Source: Opitutus sp. GAS368
GTDB taxonomy: Bacteria; Verrucomicrobiota; Verrucomicrobiia; Opitutales; Opitutaceae
Assembly: GCA_945862035.1 (NCBI GenBank)
Contig: CAMAXB010000151.1
Coordinates: 1 to 7,454 of the forward strand
Direction: 5' to 3'
DNA length: 7,454 nucleotides
Below are positions 1 through 6,310 of this stretch, piece by piece. Below the pieces are notes generated by a model, which saw nothing but the letters and a program-made list of their open reading frames with translations, did not search any database and had not been told where the DNA came from. How positions within the stretch are numbered: the first letter of the stretch is position 1; each line of letters starts with the position of its first letter. The position numbers and the translations under genes were made by a program.

Positions 1-240
1 ATCCCGAGCCGGCTCAGGGGCGCGTTGATCACGGAGGTCGCGCCCGACTCGGCGGCCGCCAAGGCGGGCCTCCAGCCGGGTGAGGTCATCACCGAGATCA
101 ATCGCGAGCCGGTCGCCAGCGCGGAGGATGCGATCAAGCTGACCGAGGAAACCTCCTCAAAGAAGACGCTCGTTCGTGTCTGGAATCCGCGCGGTATCCG
201 CTACGTGGTGGTGGACGAGACGGAAGCCGCCTCCAACTGA
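1..240 (+). CDS. HtrA/DegQ-like serine protease, C-terminal PDZ domain (5' truncated)
   Basis: The frame is open from the first base and ends at TGA 238-240, so this is the last 79 codons of a longer gene. The peptide has the PDZ signature: a GALITEV carboxylate-binding-loop strand, then PDSAAAKAGLQPGEVITEIN, then a helix AEDAIKL. This pattern is typical of the second PDZ domain of periplasmic Do-type (HtrA/DegP/DegQ) proteases, which degrade or refold damaged envelope proteins. PDZ domains in that family bind exposed C-termini and control the protease. The catalytic His-Asp-Ser domain would lie left of the window and is not seen, so another PDZ protein (for example a site-2 protease or C-terminal processing protease) cannot be excluded. 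The C-terminal position, with only about 15 residues after the domain, favours HtrA. It lies upstream of a two-component system in the same orientation but is separated from it by a terminator-like hairpin and a repeat. Confidence 0.72.
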   Translation: MPSRLRGALITEVAPDSAAAKAGLQPGEVITEINREPVASAEDAIKLTEETSSKKTLVRVWNPRGIRYVVVDETEAASN

Positions 241-275
241 ACCTGCCTTTCCGGCGATTAAGCCGGTCCCTCAAC

Positions 276-317
276 CGCCCCGTCGGCCTTCATGGACGGC
301 GGGGCGTTAAATTTATT
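276..317 (+). terminator. Probable rho-independent terminator of the protease gene
   Basis: A perfect 7-bp GC stem, CGCCCCG (276-282) with CGGGGCG (300-306), is followed directly by a T/A-rich tract, TTAAATTTATT (307-317). A smaller perfect hairpin, CCGGC/GCCGG (251-255 with 262-266), lies just upstream. The loop of the main stem is long (17 nt) but contains further pairing potential (GTC/GAC). The position, 36 bases after the stop codon, fits a terminator for the truncated gene. Confidence 0.5.
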
Positions 318-324
318 CGATCCT

Positions 325-472
325 TTTTACAGGAGGAAACGGAGAGAACAGAGTCCGGAACTTGAACCACGGATGGACACGGATGAACACGGATTGGATG
401 CTCGGCCTTGATTAGGGTGAATCGGTCTACATCGGTGGTTCGCCTCGGTTTTCTCTGTTTCCTCCGGTAAAA
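325..472. repeat. 148-bp imperfect palindromic intergenic repeat
   Basis: The outer arms 325-353 and 444-472 are inverted copies that match at 25 of 29 positions; the core is GGAGGAAAC (332-340) against GTTTCCTCC (457-465). Inner arms at about 364-385 and 419-441 pair less perfectly and centre on GAACCACGGATG against CATCGGTGGTTC. The left inner arm holds the tandem words CACGGATGGA, CACGGATGAA and CACGGATT. Such CACGGATGAACACGGAT-type words recur in intergenic DNA of Verrucomicrobia and some Planctomycetes, as far as I recall. An open frame crossing it on the - strand has no coding support. The element sits immediately before the response regulator start and could form a long cruciform or hairpin. 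Confidence 0.75.
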
Positions 473-481
473 GATATTCCC

Positions 482-487
482 TATATT
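482..487 (+). promoter_or_regulatory. Candidate -10 box for the two-component operon
   Basis: TATATT matches the sigma-70 -10 consensus at five of six bases and ends 9 bases before the ATG at 497. Transcription would then start around 493-496, giving an almost leaderless message, which agrees with the absence of a Shine-Dalgarno. The -35 region at 16-18 bp spacing (about 458-465) falls inside the right arm of the palindromic repeat and is poor (TTCCTC-like). The call is weak. Confidence 0.3.
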
Positions 488-496
488 CCTTCTCAC

Positions 497-1168
497 ATGC
501 GCGTACTCGTGGTCGAAGATGACGCCAAGATTGCCTCCTTCGTGGTCAAGGGCCTGAAGCAGGAAGGCTACGCCGTCGACCATGCGCCGGACGGTGACAC
601 GGGGCTGTCGCTCGCCTCGACCACGCGCTATGACGTGGCGGTGGTGGATGTGATGCTCCCGGGGCTCGACGGGCTCAGTCTGGTCAAGCGCCTGCGAGCT
701 CAGCGTGAAGACGTCCCGGTGCTTTTCCTGAGTGCGCGCTCGGGGGTTGAGGATCGCGTGCGCGGGCTGCAGGCCGGCGGCGACGATTACCTGACCAAGC
801 CCTTTGCCTTTGCGGAGCTTTCGGCGCGACTTCAGGCGCTGATCCGGCGCTCGACGCGCTCGCCGGAGGCTACGCGGCTGTCGGTTGGTGACCTCGCGAT
901 GGATCTGGTGGCGCGGGTCGTGACGGTCGCGGGGCAGCCCGTTGACCTGCAGCCGCGGGAGTTTTCACTGCTGGAGTACCTGATGCGCCACCCGGATCGG
1001 GCGGTGACCAAGACCATGATCCTTGAGCACGTCTGGGACTACAGCTTTGATCCGCAGACCAATGTGGTGGATGTGCTGATGCACCGGCTGCGGGGCAAGG
1101 TGGATCCGCAGCACACGCGCATCGAAACCGTGCGGGGGGTTGGCTATGTCATCAAGACCGTCGTTTGA
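497..1168 (+). CDS. OmpR-family response regulator, CopR/CusR-like
   Basis: This 223-residue protein is full length for the OmpR/PhoB class of DNA-binding response regulators. The receiver domain (about 1-115) has the acidic pair D8/D9, phosphoacceptor D51 in VVDVMLPGLDG, the switch Ser S79 and K101 in TKPF. The winged-helix effector domain (about 125-221) shows LQPREFSLLEYLM, the recognition region EHVWDYSFDPQTNVVDV, and the terminal RGVGYVI hairpin. Overall it resembles the copper/heavy-metal subgroup (CopR, CusR, CzcR), but the signal cannot be read from the regulator alone and no metal-handling gene is in the window. It is translated together with the overlapping histidine kinase that presumably phosphorylates D51. 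The ATG at 497 is the natural start because the receiver begins at residue 2. No Shine-Dalgarno precedes it (CCTTCTCAC). Confidence 0.93.
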   Translation: MRVLVVEDDAKIASFVVKGLKQEGYAVDHAPDGDTGLSLASTTRYDVAVVDVMLPGLDGLSLVKRLRAQREDVPVLFLSARSGVEDRVRGLQAGGDDYLTKPFAFAELSARLQALIRRSTRSPEATRLSVGDLAMDLVARVVTVAGQPVDLQPREFSLLEYLMRHPDRAVTKTMILEHVWDYSFDPQTNVVDVLMHRLRGKVDPQHTRIETVRGVGYVIKTVV

Positions 1169-2564
1169 ACGCACGCATGGCTCGGTGGCGCTGCGCCTGA
1201 GCGTGTGGTTCGCCACGCTCTTCACCATCGGCTTCACCGCGATCTTTGCGCTGCTGTACTGGCTGCTGGCGCGGTCCCTGGAGGCGAGCGAGTACGAGGG
1301 GCTGCAGCTCCGGCTCCGGCAGTACGCGAGCATTTACGAACTGAGCGGGGTCAGCGGACTCCGGCAGCGCGTGGCGGAGGACAGCGAGGCGCCGAATGTG
1401 CGTTCCCTCTTCATCCGCCTGAGCGGCCCGCGGGGCGAGGCGGTCTGGGGCAAGATTCCGCCGGACTGGATCGAGGCCGATGTGCGCCGGGTGGCGGTGC
1501 CGGACGGGTGGGGCGGCTGGACCGCGCGGGAGCAGGCGATCAATGTCCTCCGGGTGCCGCGCGACGCGGAGCGCGACCTCGCGGTGGTCTCGCAGCTGAT
1601 CGACGACAATCTGGTCCTGCAGGTCGGGCGCAGCACGGACAGTCGGGCGGTGCTGCTTGCGCCGCTGCGCCGCACCTTCCTCTGGGTGGGCGGGGCGGTA
1701 ATCGGGGTGGGATCGCTGGCCGGCTACCTGGCAGCGCGACGCGCGACGCGGCCGCTGCTGCAGGTGGTAGAGACGGCGCGACGGATCGTGGCGACGGGTG
1801 CACTGGATGCGCGCGTGCCGGCCCCGGCGCGCGCGGATGACGTGGCGGAGCTGGTGCACCATTTCAATACTGTGCTCGACAAGAATGCGGCGCTGCTTCG
1901 CGCGATGCGGGAGGCGCTCGACAATGTCGCGCATGACCTCCGGACCCCGCTGACGGGCCTGCGGGGAAGTGCGGAGATTGCCCTCCTTCAGACGACGGAC
2001 CCGGTGGCGCGCGACGCTTTGGCGGACTCGGTGGAACGCGTGGATGAGGTGCTGAGACTGCTGCGCGCGCTGATGGAAATTTCCGAGGCGGAGGCGGGCA
2101 TGCTACGTCTGGAGCGGGCGCCCTGCGATCTGGCGGAGCTCGCGCGGCGGGCGGTGGACTTGTACGATGAGGTGGCGCAGGCGAAGGGCCAGATGCTGAC
2201 CTTTGCGCCGGGCGGTGTCGTGCCGATCAATGGCGACGCGGTGCGCCTGCGCCAGGTCGCGGCCAATCTGGTCGACAATGCCTGCAAGTACACGCCGGCC
2301 GGAGGGCGGATTGACGTGCGGGTGGGGGTCGACGGCGGCCGGGCGGTGCTCACGGTGAGCGACAATGGCCCGGGTGTGCCCGAATCCGAGCAGGCGCGCA
2401 TCTGGGAACGCCTCTACCGGGGAGACAAGAGCCGCTCGGAAGCGGGGCTTGGGCTCGGGCTCAGTCTGGTCCGGGCCGTGGTCGTGGCCCATGGCGGGGA
2501 GGTGGCGGTCCGCAACGCACCCGCGGGTGGGGCGGTGTTTGAGGTTCGGCTGCCCCTTAGCTAG
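1146..2564 (+). CDS. Membrane sensor histidine kinase
   Basis: This 472-residue inner-membrane kinase is the partner of the upstream regulator, whose 3' end it overlaps by 23 bp, implying translational coupling. I chose ATG 1146 over the in-frame TTG 1140 because a run of six G (1134-1139) sits 6 bases upstream as a plausible ribosome-binding site. The order is: a short basic N-terminus, TM1 (about 17-43), an extracytoplasmic sensor region of about 130 residues (46-175), TM2 (about 177-198), HAMP (about 198-250), the HisKA helix with phosphoacceptor H263 in NVAHDLRTPLTGLRG, then the ATPase domain. That domain has an N-box NLVDNACKY with N378, G1 DNGPGV (406-411), an F-box-like IWERLYRGD and G2 GLGLGL (434-439). 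All catalytic motifs are intact. The sensor region has no motif I recognise, so the stimulus is unknown; heavy-metal-type sensor kinases have this same architecture and length. Confidence 0.92.
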   Translation: MSSRPSFERTHGSVALRLSVWFATLFTIGFTAIFALLYWLLARSLEASEYEGLQLRLRQYASIYELSGVSGLRQRVAEDSEAPNVRSLFIRLSGPRGEAVWGKIPPDWIEADVRRVAVPDGWGGWTAREQAINVLRVPRDAERDLAVVSQLIDDNLVLQVGRSTDSRAVLLAPLRRTFLWVGGAVIGVGSLAGYLAARRATRPLLQVVETARRIVATGALDARVPAPARADDVAELVHHFNTVLDKNAALLRAMREALDNVAHDLRTPLTGLRGSAEIALLQTTDPVARDALADSVERVDEVLRLLRALMEISEAEAGMLRLERAPCDLAELARRAVDLYDEVAQAKGQMLTFAPGGVVPINGDAVRLRQVAANLVDNACKYTPAGGRIDVRVGVDGGRAVLTVSDNGPGVPESEQARIWERLYRGDKSRSEAGLGLGLSLVRAVVVAHGGEVAVRNAPAGGAVFEVRLPLS

Positions 2565-2767
<203 letters not shown>

Positions 2768-2772
2768 TTCCC

Positions 2773-4209
2773 TCACCGCACGGTGCGCAGCTGGACGCTG
2801 TCGACCAGGCGGTCGTGCGAGAGGATGTCGGTGGCGATCACGAGCTTGTCGCCGGCTTGGATCCGCCCCTCCTTGCGGAGCAGGTTGATGGCCTGCTCGA
2901 TGGTGTCGTTGGGATCCGAGGTGAGGGGCATCAGGTAAGGCTCGACGGCCCGGAGGAGGCGGAGCTGGCGCAGGGTCTCGGTTGAATTGGTGAGGGCGAA
3001 GATCGTCGCGTGGCTCGGGCGGAGCGCGGCGAGGCTGGTGGCCATGAAACCCTGGCGGGTGAACGTCAGGATCGCGCTGCCCTGGACCTCATTGGCAAAG
3101 AGCACGGCGGACTGGAGCAGCTTGAGCTTGTCGCCATTGAGATGCTCGGGCTCGACGAAATCGAACGGCCCCTCGAGTTCGATGCGCCGGGCAATCTTGT
3201 CGAGAATCTGCACGCACTCGTACGGATACTTGCCCACGGTCGTCTCGCCGGAGAGCATCACGCAGTCGGCCTTTTCGTAGACGGCGTTGGCTACATCCGT
3301 GATCTCGGCCCGTGTGGGCATGGGTGAGGAGATCATGGATTCCAGCATGTGCGTCGCGATGATGACGGGACGGCCATAATGGAAGCAGGTCTTGACCGCA
3401 CGGCGCTGGATGACCGGGAGCTCCTCTAGGGGGCACTCGATGCCGAGATCGCCGCGGGCGACCATGAGCGCGTCGCAAGCCTCGATGATCTCGTCGAGAT
3501 TGTTGATGCCGGACTGGTCCTCGATCTTGGCGATGATCTTGGCCCGGGAGCCCTGGCCGCGGAGGAACTCGCGCAGCGCCTCGATGTCGCTTGCCTCGCG
3601 GACGAAGGACAGGGCGACGTAGTCGATACCCTCTGCGAGCCCGACTAGCGTGTCTGCGCGATCCTTCTCCGTGAAGGAAGGCAGGTTGATTTTCACGCCC
3701 GGGAGATTGATGTGCCGACGGGAGCTCAGCTGACCGGGGGTCAGCACCTTGCAGCGGATGTGGGCATCCTGCTTCTCGAGGACCTCGAACCGCATCATGC
3801 CGCTGTCGACCAGCACGATGTCGCCGACATGAATATCATTGATGAGATCCTTGTAATTGACGTTGACCGAGCGGACCTCCTCGGCGTTTTCCCGGTCGCC
3901 GCCGGGCTTCACGGTGAAGTCGAAAATCTCGCCCTCCTTCAGCTCAATCGGTGCTTCGAGGTCGCCGGTCCGGATTTCCGGGCCCTTGATGTCCATCATG
4001 ATGGCGATCTCACGGCCCACCCGCTGCGATACGGCGCGGATGCGCCGGATGACCATGCGCGTCCAGTCATGCTTGGCGTGAGCCATGTTGAGCCGCGCCA
4101 CGTCGACCCCGCTGATGATCAGTTTCTCCAGCATGGCCTCGCTTTCGGTCGCGGGACCGAGGGTGAAGACGATCTTGGTGCGGCGCGTGTCTGGGCTGGG
4201 CTGATTCAT
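2773..4209 (-). CDS. pyk: Pyruvate kinase
   Basis: A 478-residue cytoplasmic pyruvate kinase (phosphoenolpyruvate + ADP to pyruvate + ATP), the last ATP-forming step of glycolysis; the length is normal for bacteria. Visible in order are KIVFTLGPAT (12-21), the K+/phosphate site ARLNMAHA (38-45), DIKGPEIRTG (73-82), a B-domain (about 83-180), catalytic K228 and metal ligand E230 in IIAKIEDQSG, VARGDLGIE with D254, ATHMLESM with T286, PTRAEITDVANAV (298-310) and MLSGETTVGKYP. The C-terminal allosteric domain (about 355-478) contains TFTRQG. Two usually conserved residues differ: Ser of RLNFSHG is A43, and Thr of DTKGPEIR is I74. E78, the marker of K+-dependent enzymes, is kept. The gene starts at ATG 4207-4209, with no Shine-Dalgarno and no clear promoter in the 153-bp gap upstream, which contains a 6-bp stem (4329-4334 with 4351-4356). 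It may be read from its own promoter there or from the hydrolase gene upstream. Confidence 0.95.
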   Translation of the reverse strand: MNQPSPDTRRTKIVFTLGPATESEAMLEKLIISGVDVARLNMAHAKHDWTRMVIRRIRAVSQRVGREIAIMMDIKGPEIRTGDLEAPIELKEGEIFDFTVKPGGDRENAEEVRSVNVNYKDLINDIHVGDIVLVDSGMMRFEVLEKQDAHIRCKVLTPGQLSSRRHINLPGVKINLPSFTEKDRADTLVGLAEGIDYVALSFVREASDIEALREFLRGQGSRAKIIAKIEDQSGINNLDEIIEACDALMVARGDLGIECPLEELPVIQRRAVKTCFHYGRPVIIATHMLESMISSPMPTRAEITDVANAVYEKADCVMLSGETTVGKYPYECVQILDKIARRIELEGPFDFVEPEHLNGDKLKLLQSAVLFANEVQGSAILTFTRQGFMATSLAALRPSHATIFALTNSTETLRQLRLLRAVEPYLMPLTSDPNDTIEQAINLLRKEGRIQAGDKLVIATDILSHDRLVDSVQLRTVR

Positions 4210-4362
4210 TCTGGGCCACGCTGTGGAAAGCGGGCCAAGGATGCGAGCCCTAGGTCAGTGAATCCGAGGAAAAGCGGATGGGGGCCGCGATTGAAAGCGA
4301 TCAGCGGCGGTTGGGAGAATTCAGTCAGCGCAGCGCAAATTCAACCAGCGGCTGCGATGGGC

Positions 4363-5163
4363 TCAGCCCAGCTCGAAAAACGGCGTGCCGCCGCCAGGGG
4401 CGACAATGGAGAATCCGCAGCGCAGGCGGGAGCGGAGCGGGGAGAGCGTGGCCTCGATCGCGTCGTGGCTGTTGCAGTCGCGGCTGACGTGGGTGAGGAA
4501 AACATGACGCCAGCGTGGGCTGGCGACGGTCTCGAGCAGTTCGCGCATGGCCTCGTTGGAGAGATGGCCGTGGCGGCCGGCGATGCGCTGCTTCGTGGGC
4601 CAGGGCCGTTTCAGGTCGGCCTGGAGCAGCTTGGGGCAGTGATTGGCCTCAATAACGACCACGTCGACATCGCGCAGCCGCTCGTGAATGTGGCCGGGGG
4701 CGTGACCGAGATCCGTGAGCCAGGCGATTGCGCGGCGAGGGGCGAGCAGATCCCCGTCCCGCCCGGAGGCAAAGGTGAATCCGACCGGGTCTTGGGCGTC
4801 ATGGGGTACGGCGAAGCTGGCGATCTCGAGGTCGCGGAAGCGGAAGTGATTGCCGGTCTCGAAGAGATTCCACGCGGCGCGGTGGTCGAGCTTGGCCTGC
4901 ACGGCGCGGGCGGTAGCGGCGTTGGCGAATACCTGTACGTGCGGGAAGCGCGCGAGCCCCTCGATGCCCGCGGCGTGGTCGCCGTGTTCGTGGGTGAGGA
5001 AGACGGCGTCGATCGCCTCGAACGAGGTGCCGGCGTCGTGCAGCATCTGCTTGAGCCGGCGGGGTGAGAACCCTGCGTCGATGAGCACGCGGGCGCCCTC
5101 GGACTGCAGCAGGGCGCAGTTGCCCGAACTGCCACTGGCCAGAATGCTGAAGCGCAGACCCAT
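4363..5163 (-). CDS. Metallo-beta-lactamase-fold hydrolase, YycJ/WalJ (VicX) type
   Basis: A 266-residue metallo-hydrolase of the MBL superfamily, the usual length of the YycJ/WalJ group. I start it at ATG 5161-5163, because the family begins MxxxFxxLxSGSSGN and here MGLRFSILASGSSGN follows directly; a longer reading to 5202 only adds a basic 13-residue tail. The metal-site motifs are intact: THEHGDH (57-63), PHDAQDPVGF (120-129), TDLGH with D151, EANH (172-175), RHGHLSNE (197-204) and LTHVSRDCNS (223-232). Members of this family are cytoplasmic nucleases or phosphodiesterases. In Firmicutes they sit with the WalKR two-component system and are linked to DNA-replication or repair phenotypes, but the substrate here cannot be deduced. 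The two-component system in this window is not adjacent to it and is not of the WalKR type. It is divergent from the VOC gene across an 86-bp gap and has no Shine-Dalgarno. Confidence 0.88.
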   Translation of the reverse strand: MGLRFSILASGSSGNCALLQSEGARVLIDAGFSPRRLKQMLHDAGTSFEAIDAVFLTHEHGDHAAGIEGLARFPHVQVFANAATARAVQAKLDHRAAWNLFETGNHFRFRDLEIASFAVPHDAQDPVGFTFASGRDGDLLAPRRAIAWLTDLGHAPGHIHERLRDVDVVVIEANHCPKLLQADLKRPWPTKQRIAGRHGHLSNEAMRELLETVASPRWRHVFLTHVSRDCNSHDAIEATLSPLRSRLRCGFSIVAPGGGTPFFELG

Positions 5164-5249
5164 GGTCGCAGCAAACGGCGGTGGCCGCGCGCGACAAACC
5201 AAAACGCTCCGGGCTTGCGCGAATCACCGGACCGCGTTGCGCTCGGGGC

Positions 5250-5648
5250 ATGCCCTCTCTCCGCCTTGAACATCTCGCGCTCAATGTCACGGACCCCGCG
5301 GCGGTGGCCGCGTGGTATGGCGAACACCTCGGCCTGCGCGTCGTCCGATTGGGCACGGACCCCGCGCGGACGACCTTTCTGGCCACGGCCGATGGACTCG
5401 TCCTGTTTGAACTCTATTGCAACACGGCCGCGCCGGTGGGGACTTACGGCCAGAAGCATCCCCTCGAGCTCCACCTCGCCTTTCGCTCCGATGACCCGGC
5501 GGCGGATGCCGAGCGGCTCATCCGGGCGGGCGCCAGCCTGTTTGAGGCCTTCAAGACGACGCCGGCCGGCGACCGCATGGTGATGCTGCGCGACCCGTTC
5601 GGCCTCGCGCTCCAGCTGGTCTGGCGGGCGCAGCCGATGCTCGCCTGA
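5250..5648 (+). CDS. VOC-superfamily (glyoxalase/dioxygenase fold) protein
   Basis: A 132-residue single VOC module with two beta-alpha-beta-beta-beta halves. The first starts LEHLALNVTDPAAVAAWYGEHLGL with H8. The second starts HPLELHLAFRSDDPAADAERLIRAGA with H75 and ends RDPFGLALQLVWR. ATG 5250 is preferred because the fold begins four residues after it; a longer frame from 5181 adds a tail that does not look like this fold. VOC proteins bind a divalent metal through two His and two Glu from the four half-site positions. H8, H75 and E54 (LFELY) are present, but the usual last Glu of DPxGNxxEL is Q122. The protein could therefore be a metal enzyme with an altered site or a ligand-binding, resistance-type protein. 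The substrate is unknown. It shares its upstream region with the divergent hydrolase gene. Confidence 0.82.
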   Translation: MPSLRLEHLALNVTDPAAVAAWYGEHLGLRVVRLGTDPARTTFLATADGLVLFELYCNTAAPVGTYGQKHPLELHLAFRSDDPAADAERLIRAGASLFEAFKTTPAGDRMVMLRDPFGLALQLVWRAQPMLA

Positions 5649-5668
5649 GGGCGGGGAGCGGAGGCATC

Positions 5669-5684
5669 GGCGGGTGATCCCGCC
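5669..5684 (+). terminator. Hairpin after the VOC gene, weak terminator candidate
   Basis: A perfect 6-bp stem, GGCGGG (5669-5674) with CCCGCC (5679-5684), and a TGAT tetraloop lie 20 bases after the VOC stop codon. It is followed by CTCTCG rather than a T run, so termination would be weak or factor-assisted. A second stem, CGGGT/ACCCG (5717-5721 with 5727-5731), is followed by GGGTTTT. Confidence 0.35.
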
Positions 5685-5720
5685 CTCTCGCGTGGGCGGC
5701 CCGGCAATCGCCGTGGCGGG

Positions 5721-5748
5721 TTGACCACCCGGGGTTTTGTGTTACTTA
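5721..5748 (+). promoter_or_regulatory. Candidate promoter of the pterin genes
   Basis: TTGACC (5721-5726) matches the -35 consensus at five of six bases. A weak -10-like TACTTA (5743-5748) follows at 16 bp. The start of transcription would fall near 5755, only a few bases before ATG 5759, again giving a nearly leaderless message. The -35 hexamer overlaps the CGGGT/ACCCG stem, so the same bases could instead belong to a terminator of the upstream gene. Confidence 0.3.
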
Positions 5749-5758
5749 CTGACCCTCC

Positions 5759-6235
5759 ATGCCGAAGAAGTCATCTCCCTCGAAAGCCGCAGCCAAGGCG
5801 GTGCGTCCCCTGCCCGGGGTGGTGAGCATCACCCGCCAGGTGCACTTCAATTCGGCCCATCGGCTCTACAATCCGACCAAGAGCCAGAAGTGGAACGAGG
5901 ACCGTTACGGCCTGTGCACCAATCCGCACTGGCATGGCCATAATTATGTGCTCGAGGTGACCCTGCGAGGGCAGCCGGACCCGGAGACGGGCTACATCAT
6001 GGACCTGGGTGAATTGAAGAAGATTTTGCACGAACACGTCGTGGATCGGTGCGACCATCGCAATCTTAACGACGAAGTCGCGTTCCTGCGCGGGGTGATC
6101 CCGTCGACTGAAAATCTGGTCATCGCCTTCTGGAATCAGATCGCGCCCCACATCCATGCCGGCCGCCTGCACTGTGTGCGGTTGTGGGAGACGCCGCGCA
6201 ACTTTGCTGAGTATCACGGCCCGGACGTCCCTTAA
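5759..6235 (+). CDS. 6-pyruvoyltetrahydropterin synthase / QueD family (COG0720)
   Basis: A 158-residue member of the PTPS/QueD family, which acts on 7,8-dihydroneopterin triphosphate, the product of the FolE2 encoded next. Zn2+ ligands are H34 (FNSAHRL), H59 and H61 (WHGHNY). The catalytic Cys is C53, and the Asp/His relay is D99-H100 in CDHRNLND. The pterin anchors are E118 (STEN) and E144 (LWETPRN). C53 is six residues before the first His of HGH, as in animal PTPS (C-x5-HGHNY), whereas classical QueD has C-x3-HGH. By the motif classes described for COG0720 this suggests formation of 6-pyruvoyltetrahydropterin (PTPS-II) rather than 6-carboxytetrahydropterin for queuosine, although automated pipelines would probably call it QueD. 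The first 20 residues are a basic, Lys/Ala-rich extension before the first beta strand. No Shine-Dalgarno is present (GACCCTCC before ATG). It is 75 bp upstream of folE2 in the same direction, so a shared transcript is likely. Confidence 0.9.
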   Translation: MPKKSSPSKAAAKAVRPLPGVVSITRQVHFNSAHRLYNPTKSQKWNEDRYGLCTNPHWHGHNYVLEVTLRGQPDPETGYIMDLGELKKILHEHVVDRCDHRNLNDEVAFLRGVIPSTENLVIAFWNQIAPHIHAGRLHCVRLWETPRNFAEYHGPDVP

Positions 6236-6255
6236 CGTCCATCCCCATTCCCTTT

Positions 6256-6293
6256 CGCCGGGCCCGGTTGTTATCGGTCCCCAACCACCGGCG
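6256..6293 (+). other. Two-part stem-loop just before folE2
   Basis: The outer stem CGCCGG (6256-6261) with CCGGCG (6288-6293) and inner stem GGTTG (6266-6270) with CAACC (6282-6286) are separated by a 4/1 internal loop. The 11-nt apical loop is TTATCGGTCCC. The structure ends 17 nt before the folE2 ATG and has no T tract. It could modulate translation or protect the mRNA between the two pterin genes. I do not recognise it as a known riboswitch. Confidence 0.4.
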
Positions 6294-6310
6294 CTGAACG
6301 CAAAAACGAC

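Noticed and set aside
325..472. Short direct CACGGATGAA words considered as a CRISPR array
   Set aside because: Units are about 10 bp with no regular spacers and have inverted partners. It is a palindromic spacer repeat, not CRISPR.
290..583. - strand open frame over the palindromic repeat and the start of the response regulator
   Set aside because: It consists mostly of repeat sequence and the antisense of a conserved receiver domain. No family resemblance.
3712..5067. Long + strand open frame (451 codons) opposite pyruvate kinase and the MBL-fold gene
   Set aside because: It runs antisense across two well-supported genes and the gap between them. Its peptide is rich in Asp/His/Gly/Ala, with no recognisable domain. 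It is a GC-driven shadow frame.
5164..5202. 13-residue N-terminal extension of the MBL-fold hydrolase
   Set aside because: The conserved family start lies at ATG 5161-5163, and the extension is Arg/Pro-rich and overlaps the divergent promoter region.
5181..5249. 23-residue N-terminal extension of the VOC protein
   Set aside because: The fold starts right after ATG 5250. The extension would overlap an upstream reading of the divergent gene and has no similarity to VOC proteins.
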